Assembly: GCA_026413225.1 (NCBI GenBank)
Contig: CM048591.1
Location: 35,681,803 to 35,745,802 of the forward strand
Origin: Otis tarda
Taxonomy: Eukaryota > Chordata > Aves > Otidiformes > Otididae
Direction: 5' to 3'
DNA: 64,000 nt
Part shown: positions 1 to 12,100 of the stretch, one piece after another
Layout: every line of letters begins with the position of its first letter
Position numbering within the stretch: the first letter of the stretch is position 1
Made by a program: the position numbers and the translations under genes
The notes under the pieces: generated by a model
Told to the model about the DNA's origin: nothing
What the model saw: the letters and a program-made list of their open reading frames with translations, nothing else
The model's database searches: none

Positions 1-2843
1 TCCCATTTACAGGACTTTTCCCATTCTTTTCAGCTGACTCATTTCTGGCTAAGAAAAATTGCCTCTTACTGTCTTTATTGCTAATATAAATAAAGTAATC
101 ATGTAAATTCAGAGTGTCCATAGTTTTAGTACAGAATTGGCTTAAGTTTACACACCAGGACATATTGAAAAGTAACAGAGCATGCCTGATGGCACCCTTA
201 TTTAGGGAAGAGAGTGTCAAATAAATAAGAGTATTTAATGGATTTTGAATAACAAGTTATCAAGCTGGTACTTAAGAGTGATCCAAAGCATAAGTACATT
301 AATCTACTGTTGGTCTTTAAGAAGTGGGTAGGAGTTTGATTGCCAAGAGTTACAAATTTGATATGAACTAAGAATATGTTCTCTACTCCCCTGTTGTGTT
401 TCTAGAACTGTGATCCCTGACATAGCCTAGAGGAGATCTTGCTAGCTTTAACTGGAAAGTTTTTTAAAGCAATAGGAGATCTTTGCTTTGAATTTTCTCA
501 TACTTTTTGCTTAAAGTTCTAAAATTAGAACTAGAACTAGAATATGTACATCAGTCTTTAGGGCCCTCTTAATACTTGTTTATGGGAGTGAGGGCACACT
601 GTTATACTGAGTTTAGATTTCATATATAGTCCTGTTCCATGTATGGTGTTCAGATGCTGAAAATATATTAATATTGTGGCTTTTCCATGTAACTACTTGT
701 GGAAAAAATTGTTTTTGTAATGGTCAGGTTCCTCACTTCTTTTCAGCCTAAGAAGAGTGGTCTAATAATTGAATAAGTGTATTTTTAAAATTTTGTTTTG
801 GTTCAATTTTTGCTGTGACAGAAGTTGTTACAGGTCAATTTCAACAAAATTTTGTAGTAGTGATCAGAATCTTTCAGCTTGTCTGAGCTGCCCGCAAATG
901 GCAAAATGACTTTTTTTTCATAGGCAGTTGGATTCTTCTTCCTGCAGATTTGACTTTGTCTTTTTGTCTTTCATTATTTCATGCAAGTACTATAGAGCGG
1001 CAGTAGAGAGCTGGAGAATAACCTGGAGATCCAACACTGCTAGAGATGGTTGTTCTGTCCCATTGCCATTTCTGTCAATATATAGAAAGCTGTATACAAG
1101 ACAGTTTAATTATTAAAAAATATAACATAATTCAATCCGAGAGAGATGGAACTAACTGAGATTATGTAAATTACAGTGGAAATTTAAAGTTCTGAAGTAC
1201 TTAATAATTCAATAAAGAGAGTGATTAGGACAGTTAATTGTCTCATTTCTGCTTCTGCAAGAGCAGAGCAAGTGCTAAGGGAAGGGAATAACTGTAACAG
1301 AACGGATAATGGAATGGGTAAGCAATAATGAAAAATGTAGATTCATAAATAGGAAAGGCCAAATTCTACAGTTGGCTGCATTTCTGAAAGGGCATTGTCA
1401 CTAATAAACTTCTGAGGATTTATGCCGAAGACGTTATTTTCCCAGTACTTTGCCAGACTTTATCAGTTTTCACTAGCAGTATCAAACAAATTCAGAATAA
1501 TCATTTTGTTAACTTCTCTAGAAAACACAGCATCTATAATTGGATTTTTATAAAAATTTCCTGTTGTAGTGTCAAGCAAAGCTTGGTAATAATCTCAATG
1601 TACTTTGTAATAAATTTATCTTGCTATTTGTGTGATTGTTTTTAATATAATTGTAGTGTTTATATGAAGTACTTAAAACAGTCAAAAGTACTTTTTAAGC
1701 TATTCCAAATTGATAAATGTATCTGGTTTAGAGGTTGTTTCAGAAAAAAACCCACTGCTTTGGAAAAATATTTAATGGTAAGTTCACTTCAGTACTTGCG
1801 TCTGTTCCTAAATCTGCTTGGTGTTTTGCCTGAGTCACATCCGGAAAACTTCTGGAATTTTATATATAGTAGTATCTTAAATTTTAACTAGTATCTTTCA
1901 GCTTTGTGTATACATCATGAAAGCTGGGCTACATCTTAAAAGCCAAGCTTAGTCTAGGTACTTTGTAGTTAGCACTACTGTAGAAACCTTTGCGAGGGTT
2001 TTATATGGGGTTTAATTTTTATTGCTTACAGCTCTGACTATTGGTGTATCTTATTTATTGACTAATACTGAAAGGGCAGAATTTGACTTACTTTATACTA
2101 TGGAATGCCCTCTTCTTAATGGTCGTTTTATTCAGAGTACGGTATTGTCACTTAGGAAATTCTTTTTTTAAACTTGTATGACGTTATCCTGTAACAGAAA
2201 CCAAGGTATATTTTACTTCTAATTCTGTAAAAAAAGAGCATATATTTTTATATGGTTTTGATTATATAAAAGCTATTGCAAAATTTGTTTTTATTTCTTG
2301 TTTGTTACATAACTAGAGGACACTGCCTGGGTGTTGCAGGTTTGTATGTATTTACAGAAATAAGTTAATATATGAGGAAACCCTGAAGCCTTTAAATTCA
2401 GGCTTTTTGATGTGGACCTCAATGTGGCCAGTGTTTCCTTTAAAAATATGTAGATTAGTTTTCAATAGGGGAAAAAAAAAAAAACAACCCCAAAAAGTAG
2501 TTCAGAGGAAAAGACTGTGCTAACAATCCTTTTTCAGTCTATATGTTTTTAGGTATATTAGGCCAATGCATTCACAAGATGAAAACTGACATTTGTGTAG
2601 TAAATTTTAAAGAACTTTTCAGCAGCATGAAAAAAATATTGAAGTACATTTTGAAAAATGAGCAAAATTTGCCAAAATGGCAATAAGAGAAATTTGACCT
2701 CAGGGATTGCAAGTCCTGATCTTTCTATTTAGATTTCTGAGGCTTTTAATAGTTACTTAAACCGAACTTCCGTTTAATGCGATCTGTGTGAAGGTCTCTT
2801 ACATTTTCCCTAACTGTAATTTTGTTTTTCTGTTGCTGTACAG
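1..2843 (+). other. CNTLN: CNTLN intron (3' part), no gene seen
   Basis: AT-rich sequence upstream of the first visible exon. Both strands contain only short chance reading frames with no family resemblance. It ends in a normal acceptor, with a T-rich stretch before CAG at 2841-2843. I see no repeat that I can name. Confidence 0.75.
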
Positions 2844-2965
2844 ACTCAAGAAACTGATGAGCTAAGAGCAGCCCATGAAAAACGCAAAGAGAGGCTACAG
2901 ATGTTAGAGACCAACTACAGAGCACTAAAAGAGCAATTAAAGCAGTGGGAAGAGGGTGATAGCAG
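2844..2965 (+). CDS. CNTLN: CNTLN exon a (coiled-coil segment)
   Basis: An internal exon of 122 nt coding residues 1-40 of the visible segment plus two bases of a split Arg codon. It opens in phase 0 after CAG and closes before a consensus GTGAGT donor. The peptide contains the runs HEKRKERLQ and LKEQLKQWEEG, which are nearly identical to the human protein as I recall it; this is one of the best-conserved stretches in the window. Leucines spaced at heptad-like intervals and many charged residues indicate a continuous alpha-helical coiled coil. The exon is too short, and has no usable ATG start, to appear as an isolated reading frame; it was found from splice signals and protein recognition. 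Confidence 0.93.
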
Positions 2966-5820
2966 GTGAGTTACATAGATAATTAAAAACATTTCCCTTA
3001 CAAAAGAAATCTGAACAGAAGTATTATATAGGTATTCAAAAGAGAATCTGGTTTGAAGGAAGAAGCTACTGTGTGGTGATCAAGACTTCATCCTTTGTTA
3101 AAGCAGAATACATGACATACCCCTGTAGGAGAAAAATTACAGTTGAAGCCAAGAGTAGAATGTATTGAGCTAACACCTTGACTTATTTTATTTAGGACCT
3201 CATTTTGAGCCTGAGCACTGGACAAAGGTTTGCTAGGGCTGCTTGTTTATGCTTGTCTAATTCCCCAGTCGATTAATTTGCTGACTGCATATTTTTTAAT
3301 TTTCTATAATAGAACAATTGCTCCTTATGTTTCAAATAGTTTTAAAAATGAATTTTATTAATTAAGCAATAGCCTCTGTGACATTTAGTGATTCAAAGAG
3401 TCACTGAAGCTGATCCTAAAATCTCCTTCCTAATCTGGAAAAAAAGAGTATGTGCATGAAAAGTAGGGTGTTATCATCTATTAAATGATTATAAAATAAA
3501 TTATTTCTGATCATTCTACAAAAATATTGCAGTAATGTATTTTTATTAATGGAAAGAAGAAAGACTACCACATTAAAGTTTAAATAGCTAATATTCTATA
3601 TGTAATTTTCCCTTAAATTCTATACAGAATAGTAAAAAATCTATGCAGAATTTCTTTCTTTTGAAGTCTGTAGCAAAGTTACAATTTTTTGTAAACAGAC
3701 ACGCTTGCAGGTATAAAGACTTTTCTTATCACTGCAGTTATCAGACACTAGTGGGGTACGGTTTTTCAGACCCTGTTTCAAGAAAGTAGTTTGAGCAGGT
3801 CCTACTGTCCTAGTCGTTTTACTAGGACTTCAGTGTGCATGTACGGTTTAGTAAATACAGATCTGTTTTATTAAAAATAAATGGTTTTGTACTTCGAGCA
3901 GAAACCTTTTAACTCTCTCTAACCAAAAAGAGAAATTGCTACAAAACTGGTAGCCGTTCACAGAGTCCAGGGTGGCATAAAGGGTCCTACTGTGAATGAT
4001 GAACTGACCCTCATACATAAATAGTGCTTTGGCCTATCTGAGTATCTTTGCATTGCTTTGTAATTCTATGGCATTTCCTTAACAATGTTTTGTCTTTTAA
4101 AAAGAAAATAAAAGTGTGGGTGGAAATAATGGCAAGGTACAAATCTGCTATATGCGTTAGTAGCAAAGGAAGATTTTTTTAAATATCAAAGCATAAATAA
4201 CAAATGGATTTGTTTAAATTAGAATGAAAAGTTTTTATTTGTTTAGGAAAAACATGGATGATTTTATCTTTAAGCTCACTATTTTAAATTCAGTGCAAGC
4301 TGGAAACAACTGAAACCCACTGGATGATAGTTACTTTAGACTATGAAATGATTTAATTCTGTGCCTCAGCTAAGTAGGCATTCATGGTCCACAGAGAGGT
4401 CAAGGCTAAAAAGATACAAAAAATCAACTTAGATAGAGATAGTAAAATCAAACTTGATATACAATGAAGCACTGAGTGTTCTGATTCTGGTAGTTCAAAA
4501 AAAAGGAAGAACAGAAAAGGGAAAGACAGACAAAAGCAACTTCTGTTTCTGTTTAAAATAAATGAGATCAGTTTGTGTCCCGACAGGAATGTATTTGGGA
4601 AGAGCAGATCTTGGGAAAGTGTAATACTAAAATCTTTATTCATTCATCTGATTTTTTTTAATCTGTAATTAACATGAGATTAAAATTACAGGGTTTTGAT
4701 AATTTTTGTCATCAAAACAGAATTGTATGAGACCATCACACTAAAAGGGTTTTGGTTTTCCTTTTTGATATTCTTAAATAAAGAAGATTAGCTGAGACAC
4801 AAATAAAAACAGTCTGTAAATCGTTATACCTTACGCTCTTATTTTTGGTATCTCAAAAATGAAAACAGTCTGTAAATGGTTATATCTTACACTCTTATTT
4901 TTGGTATCTCAAAAAGCTTTATATCGCTGGTCCAATGTAAATTGTACATTAAGAACTTAGTATCAGGTACTTATGTGGCGCTTCGGATCCTCTGTAAGTG
5001 ATGGAAGACACTGTTCTTTCTGATTCTTGATAGATTAGAATCTGTTACCGGGATGGCAGCTGATGGGACCTAATCCACCTGTCAGTGTACATGCAACTCC
5101 ACTGACATACGTGACTGCAAAGATGATGGGGGCCTTACGAGGTTACCACATTCTCTGAGAGTTTATTTCTATGCCAAATAAAATTTAAATTGCAGTTTTA
5201 AATTTGTTTTATAAAGGATGGATTTAATACCATTTTATCTTTTGCATTATTAAAATACATAAAAATATTTTAATGACAGAAGAACTGTGAAATAATTTCA
5301 TTTTCTTTTTCTGTGCATCTAAATTCAGTGTGCTTTTTCCTAATGCATCATCTTATCCATAGCTAGCTTATTCTTTCATTAGACGGTAGATCAACAGTTT
5401 GATTTAGACTAGGCATTAGTGCAACTTTGAGTTTGGCTTGCTGGAGCATTGGGGAGCTGGTGACTCTCACATTTTTTGGTAAGAGATTGTGTGATGTTTT
5501 CACCTGCTGCTTTCTCATACCAGTATTGTAAAGAATATTGACAGAATGAATGCAACTGGCACTGGTCTGCTACATTTCAGTTGAGAACCACGGTGCCGTA
5601 CTAGTACTATTTCTGTTTGAAGCTATTTAACTGAACTTTTTTTATAATACCACATTTAAGGTGTCATGCCTCACAGAATGTATATGTCATATAAGATTTA
5701 TATTCAGTTGATGCTGCAGTTTAAGGTTTGTGTTTTCTGAAAGGCAGGTTGCTTTTATTCTTGTGGTCTTAAAACATGTAGATATTTGAAAACAAGTAAC
5801 CTCTTTTTACTCATAAACAG
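2966..5820 (+). other. CNTLN: CNTLN intron (2.86 kb)
   Basis: AT-rich intron with a GTGAGT donor and a CAG acceptor (TCATAAACAG at its end). It contains a two-copy tandem duplication with a 56-bp period at 4806-4915. No other gene or named repeat is seen. Confidence 0.85.
4806..4915. repeat. Tandem duplication, 2 x 56 bp
   Basis: Two adjacent copies begin AAAACAGTCTGTAAAT at 4806 and 4862 and end in GGTATCTCAAAAA. They differ by only a few substitutions, so the duplication is fairly recent. It lies inside an intron and has no coding content. Confidence 0.9.
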
Positions 5821-5946
5821 GATTGAAAGTAGTAAAAGCAGATACCAGCATGCAGACTCCAATCAGCTTTGTCAAGAGTATTCCGATGCTGTGTGGAATG
5901 AACTGGCTTTTTTCAAAAGGGAGCACAAAAAACTATTGATTGAAAA
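5821..5946 (+). CDS. CNTLN: CNTLN exon b
   Basis: An internal exon of 126 nt, residues 41-82 plus two bases of a split Lys codon. The first base completes the Arg codon begun in exon a, and the donor is a consensus GTGAGT. The first half (about 20 residues, Ser-, Gln- and Tyr-containing) matches the human protein poorly. The second half contains SDAVWNELAFFKRE, which closely matches the human block DAVWNELAYFKRE as I recall it. The end, KKLLIEK, leads directly into the LNLEEELD block of the next exon across a 19-kb intron. Confidence 0.92.
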
Positions 5947-8129
5947 GTGAGTTTGTTTCTTAAATGTTGTTTACATAAGAAATGTTCTGCTATTTTTTCT
6001 GAAGGTAGTACTTTGCAGGCCATGTAAGAGGAATTCCTTGCAAAATTCCCAGATAACTAACTGTGTTCTACCAAAAGCAGAAAAGGAAAACATAATATCT
6101 TTCCCCTGCCCCCCCCCACCTCTTAAATCAGTGACAAGTTACAAGTTTGCTAGCACTAACAGAAACTGTATTCCATGATCTAGGGATTGTGTTAATTAAT
6201 GTGGCTCTCATCTGTTGGAGGTGTCGCTCTTCATTAGCCTGTATTTTACACACTGCCGTGCTTCATTTTTGGAATGAGGTGGTGAGGGGATAACCTAGCC
6301 AGCCATCCTTGTTTGATCTCTCTGATACATACGCAATGCAGAATGCCTCAGCTCTCTTGGTTCCCTGCCCTGTCCTGCTAATCCCAGCTGAGCTCATTAT
6401 GGTGTAGCCTTGCTGCTACTCCTGGAGCCAGAGCTGTCCAAGCTAATTACTGGTAGCAGCAGAGCTGCCTGTTAAGGGTCTGGTGTGGATCTGCTAACAT
6501 GGTCCTTGGTAGTGACCTGCAAAAAGCACGAGGGAGTTGCTCTCTTTCTTGCTGTGCACAGCCTGTCCTTTGGGTTTAGTGCTGATCCCTTCACACAGCT
6601 CTTTTAGCTGTAGTAAGTGTAAAACTTGGTGAAGGAAACTCTTACTTCAGAAAACATACAGTTTGCTGCTTTGATCTCATGATTCACAGGCTATTATACT
6701 CAGCCAGGCAAAGTAAGAAAATGTCCTTTTATACAAGACAAAAGTAAGTTAGTATGGTATAATTAGCCCTTTGCTGATATTTAACATGTTCTGTTAAGTC
6801 AAGTTGATTTTTTTTTTTTTAATTTAAGAATCAAGACATCATAGAAACTTTTATTCAAACTTTGTTTTTGGCAACATTAAAGAAAATATGTTTTCCCAGT
6901 GGGTCCTAGTGTAAACTGATTTTCTGGAGATACCATGAAGGCTGCTATCACAGAATTTCAACAGCAGCAAATTGTTTTGTAGTATGTAAGTCCTTGTGTT
7001 GCCCATAAGCTGCTTTAGCCTATTACATACAATATTGCCAGTAGCTGTGTTGCATGGGCTATTCTTATATCCACCAGTTACAATTGTCTGCCTGTTCTTG
7101 TCACATCTTTGCTGTTTTGAAACTATTATAAGACACTATCACATGTACTCCTTTTGTTTATTTTTATGTACAAAAGAGCATTTTCTTGCCATACATGTAA
7201 TTGCAGTTGTAGTTCTCCTTCCATCACTAATCAATACTCGCACCAGAGGCAGCAGTAGCTCAGGAGCAATAACATAAGCCTCTCATACACACAAAGCCAT
7301 GAAAGAGAGATTGCTTATGTATTGTGGACACTCTGTAGGTTGGACTGTTTTTCTAGAGCTCCTGTGCAGTTGTGTTTATGAGGAACCCTCTTATGCCTCG
7401 TACATTGCAGGTTAATGACCTTGACTAGATTGTGGCAAACAGTTGAGTTCTTTGAAACATACAATTTTAAAGTCAAAATGAGTTCTTAAAGTTCTGCATA
7501 GTCCTTAGTAAGAAGCCAATGAACCATTATGATCATTAAGGTGAACTCTTGTGTTGTTTTAGGTGCTTTTTACTCCTTGTGGGCAATGTAGCTTATTGTT
7601 AGTTAAGGAAGGAAGGAATGAATATGTAACGCCTGTGTTTTTTGTATCTGCCTTCAAAGACTGTCTCTAGTAATAGCTGTCTTGAATTTGTTGAAGTAAG
7701 TCAGCATTTCAAAATCTGAGCTCATTTTCTTATGGAAGTCCATACTAAATTTAGTGTACTTTTTAGATCTATGGCTAGGGCTCCTTTATATGGAATGTAT
7801 TATTTCTCAAGCTCAGTGAGTAAAGGACACGGTCTACAGAGTTGTACCAGTTACTTACATGTGTGATTTTACAAGCAGTGTAAGTAAATCAGGTTAACCT
7901 ATAGTTTTTGTGGACACACTTAGTTTGATAGACCCTGCTGATTTTTAGCCTAAGTTGGTTTAGAACATATATAAGCCAAGTCCAATGCAGCATTGCTTAA
8001 ATAAGACTGTCTGTTTTCATTTTAAGTATGTGTAATTTCTGTCAGTGACTAGGCCAGAGAGTGAATGATAGGAAAACAGAATTATTTGCTGTTGCTAGTT
8101 TATTTGTTTTAGCTGTAAGGAAGATTTTG

Positions 8130-8179
8130 CTTCCCTCTCTCCTTCCCTTCCTCTCTCCATCCCTCCCTCCCTTCTTTCC
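8130..8179 (+). repeat. Polypyrimidine tract (CT-rich)
   Basis: About 50 bases of C and T interrupted by a single A at 8159, built of CCCT, CTCT and TTCC units. It lies 18 bp from the 3' end of the adjacent CR1. It is in the sense orientation of the CNTLN pre-mRNA, so it would be a pyrimidine-rich RNA stretch. Confidence 0.9.
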
Positions 8180-8197
8180 AGAGATAGAACAATGATG

Positions 8198-9177
8198 TAG
8201 AATCATAGAATGGTTAGGGTTGGAAGGGACCTTCAAAGGTCATCTAGTCCAACCGCCCTGCAAGGAGCAGGGACATCCCCGACTAGATCAGGTTGCTCTG
8301 AGCCTCATCCAGCCTGGCCTTGAACATTTCCAGGGATGGGGCTTCCACCACCTCTCTGAGCAACCTGTTCCAGTGTTCTACAACCCTCAGTGTAAAAAAT
8401 TTTTTCCTAATATCCAATCTAAATCTACCTCCCTCTATTTTAAAACCATTACCCCTCATCCTACCACAACAGGCCCTACTGAACAGCCTCTCCCCATCTT
8501 TCTTGTAGGCCCCCTTGAGGTGCTGGAAGACCGCTATCAGGTTGTCTCGGAGCCTCCTCTTTTCCAGGCTGAACAACACAAACTCTCTCGGCCTGTCCTC
8601 ATAGGAGAGGTGCTCCAGCCCTCTTATCATCTTTGTGGCCCTCCTCTGGACCTTCTCTAACTGGTCCATGTCCTTCTTATGTTGGGGGCTCCAGAACTGG
8701 ACACAGTACTGCAGGTGGGGTCTCACCAGGGGAGAGTGGAGGGGGAGAATCACTTCCCTCGACCTGCTGGCCATGCTGCTCTTGATGCAGCCCAGGATGC
8801 AACTGGCCTGAGCCGCAAGGGCGCATTGCCGGCTCATGTTGAGCTTCTTGTCCGCCATCACTCCCAAGTCCTTCTCCTCAGGGCTGGTCTCGATCCATTC
8901 TCTGCCCAGCCTGTATTTGTGCCTGGGATTGCCACGACCCAGGTGCAGGACCTTGCACTTGGCCTGGTTGAACTTCATGAGGTTGGCACGGGCCCACCTC
9001 TCCAGCCTGTCAAGGTCCCTCTGGATGGCATCCCTCCCCTCCAGCATGTCGACAGCACCACACAGCTTGGTGTCATCGGCGAACTTGCTGAGGGTGCATG
9101 CACTCTATCCCACTGTCCATGTCGCCGACAAAGATATTGAACAGGGCCGGGCCCAACACGGACCCCTGAGGGACGCT
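8198..9177 (-). mobile_element. CR1 LINE, 5'-truncated, young
   Basis: A non-LTR retrotransposon of the CR1 family lying antisense to CNTLN. Its 3' end is at the left, where the minus strand finishes with the CR1 tail ATTCTATGATTCTA. The 5' end is truncated near 9177, so about 980 bp of a roughly 4.5-kb element remain. The minus-strand frame 9047-8283 is open for 254 codons and encodes the C-terminal end of the pol protein, with the typical blocks [40 protein letters not shown] and [21 protein letters not shown]. The reverse transcriptase motif Phe-Ala-Asp-Asp is coded at 9083-9072 in the same frame. Just upstream, a 4-base duplication near 9094-9101 (GCATGCA instead of GCA) breaks the frame. 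The endonuclease and most of the reverse transcriptase are absent, so this copy cannot be autonomous. Confidence 0.95.
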
Positions 9178-12100
9178 AAATGTCTTTAGCTTGCACATAC
9201 ATTGTTCTGAAAATAGATGGATAATAAATAAAGCATATGGTAAAACCAAGAAAAGCCAGCTGATGCACGTCCCAAATCTGAAATGCAGTCATTACCAATA
9301 TTAGCACACTGAATAATCAATTTGTATGTTATGACAGCTGTTTTTAAATCAGGAAAATATGAAGTTAGTTGGGAAGTCACTTGTTCTGGTGGTGCCTAAT
9401 TCCAAATCCTCTTGAAGCTGGTGGAAAGACTTTGTGTTAGCCACCTCTTTTTGTTACAAAGTGTTCTCATCACTTTGCTTTGCCTTTCATGTAAGCGATT
9501 AAACACTAAGCATCTTTCAAGCTGGACACTAACACACTAACAAATACAGAGTTTAGGACTTAGATTTAAGCATCTCTTTTTTAACATATGTGAAGTTTTC
9601 TGTTTTCATGAAGTTCAGAATGCCTAATGTCAGAGTTGTTTTTTGGAGAGTGTTGATGGAGAATGCATGGCGTTGTTACTACCATTTTTTTACCTTTTGA
9701 TTAGTAAAGAATAGTATGTGTGTGTTGTATTACTTTGCAATTAATAATTGAATATTATTGAAAGTTCAGAGCCATTGACTGCATCTTCTCCATGATTAGT
9801 GACGTATAAATTTGAGCCATTTGTGCATATAGAAGAAAATATCTATATTGTTATAATCCCATATGAGATTAGTAAAATATGATGATCGATAGACTGTGAT
9901 TATTCATTATGTGCTCAATTCTTTATGTGTATATTCCTCTTGAATTTCTCAATATATCCCTGGAAGGAAAAGGATTTTTTTTTTTTGTTATTAATAAGAT
10001 TTATCTTTATACTAAGTGCATTACAGAATAATTATTCTCTGACTTTATAGAAACTGGTTTTAGTAGTAGTTTTATCTGACTTCTTTATTAAGACTTATCC
10101 TCCACTATTTACTCTTTCACAAAGAATATCAAATTATATTTCACAATATAGAAGATGAGGATTGAAAGCTGCATTTTTAATTTTATGAGTTATAAAATCT
10201 CATTTCTAAAATTCTTTATCATTAAAAAATGAAAAAAAACCCAAAAGAGTCCAAAATTTAAGTTGACTTTGAGATCTTAACCAGTAGCTAAGAAAATAGT
10301 CTAACTTTTAAGCCCTTACAACTCATAGTCCTAAGAAATCCTGTAGCAGCTACCAACCAAACTCATGCCAAGACTGAAGAATTACAAACAAGAACAAAAA
10401 GAAGTAGTTGGAAAAAAATCTCTAAGTATTCTTTGAAGTGTTTATTAATGCTAATAGCCAAGTGAAAACAATTCCACAGCTCTGCTAGGATGTCCCATTG
10501 TGATCTTCTCATGTGGGTTATTTTTGCTGTGAAGTATGCAACTCCTGTGTTATGCTGCAGTCATTTCCTATTAAGTACCATGTTATTGTAGGCTACAGAA
10601 GCAGCTATTGTATTGATGTTCATGTTCTGTGTTAAGAAAAACATGAGATTTGATCATTTCTTCTCCCCCTTAAGCAAATAAGAAAATACAGTAGTATTCA
10701 AACAGTAGTTAACACGTAGCTGAGGAGGATAGTGACCCATGCTTATATAAATATAATATTTTTATTTTAGCTGCATGAAACTGCTGAAAACTTGCTAAAG
10801 AAAGATCTAGGAACATTAAAAAAAAATTTGATTTTTTTTTTTTTTTTAATTCAGCTCTGCAACACCAGTGCTTTCAGATTCTGCAGCTTTCAGCTGCATA
10901 GAACTGGAAGATCTTCAATGAAAATAGGCATATCATTTTACAGATCGATAGATGGATACATTTTTATAGATAATACATATATATATACACAAATATATAT
11001 AAATTTTGTATAGTTATCAGGTTTTTAGATAGAATATTTTCATTCACCCTGCATCAGTGTTTAAAGGGGTCACCTACAGAGAATAGCCCTTCTGACAAAG
11101 GTACTGTCTCTGTAATCATTCTGTTCTTCAGTTTTAGGAGTTCTGGGACATAGCAGACTTCTTACTGCAAAATACTTAAATCTAATAGCTCAGGGCTCTT
11201 GTTTACTTTTTAGGCAATTAGTAATTCTATATGGCAAAGCCAAATATAATTAAAATAATGATGTATTTGGTAAGGTTTTGAATGGATAAAAAGATTGCTA
11301 AATCTGAAATGCCACCTTTCGTTCTACTGAAAATGATCAGAGCCTGGATTCTGCAGCTAGTGTTAAGGGCTTCTGACAAAGGTGCATCCTCACTGACTGA
11401 ACTGAACGTTACTCAGTGGAAATGGTCAAACTCAAGTGTGAGAACATGAAACAGTGCAGTTGTTGACAAAAACCACTGTAAATAATTTAAAACCTAAGAA
11501 AACAGCAGCAGCAGTCGTCCTACGGGGTGCAGTTTTAAAAAGACATTTCTAAAGGACCACAATCAGGACTTTAGATGCCACATAAAGTCATTCAAGGGCT
11601 TTTGCATAATTAACTCACATATCCCCTTTTGTGAAGAGAATTATTTTATCTTTTCTAGCAAGCTTCCAGTTACATTTTCGCAAGGTGCTGTGTCAGCTGA
11701 CTGAAACAAATGTATTGTCGTTTTCCAGTAAAAGTGATCTGTCAGTGATGATGAGATTAATTATTTTTAATTGTTAAGCTTGTCTCTAGAACTTTTCTTA
11801 CCTATGTCGACTAGATCTTGCAATTTCCTGTGTTCTGAATAACAGATAAATTTGGGGGATTTCTGTGAAATTAGATGCGTTGATGGTTTTCCTTTGTTCT
11901 TACATATTTAATTAGACTTTTCTTGTTTGCGGGTATTTGTTCAAAAGCCAAGTAGTAGTATCAAATCTCCATTAGCAGCCTGTAGTATTTCACTGCCTTC
12001 TCATACCTGATAAGACTTGTCATACTGAAAAGATGCAGTCATGGTATTAAACATTCTTCTAATACACAAGCAGGGAGAGGCAGAATGAAAGTTGCATTAA

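Noticed and set aside
4985..5115. Possible intronic C/D snoRNA (GTGATGGA and CTGATT motifs)
   Set aside because: Box C is imperfect, no clear C'/D' pair or terminal stem was found, and such short motifs occur often by chance.
8220..9189. Plus-strand frames of 117-153 codons
   Set aside because: They are shadows of the antisense CR1 pol frame.
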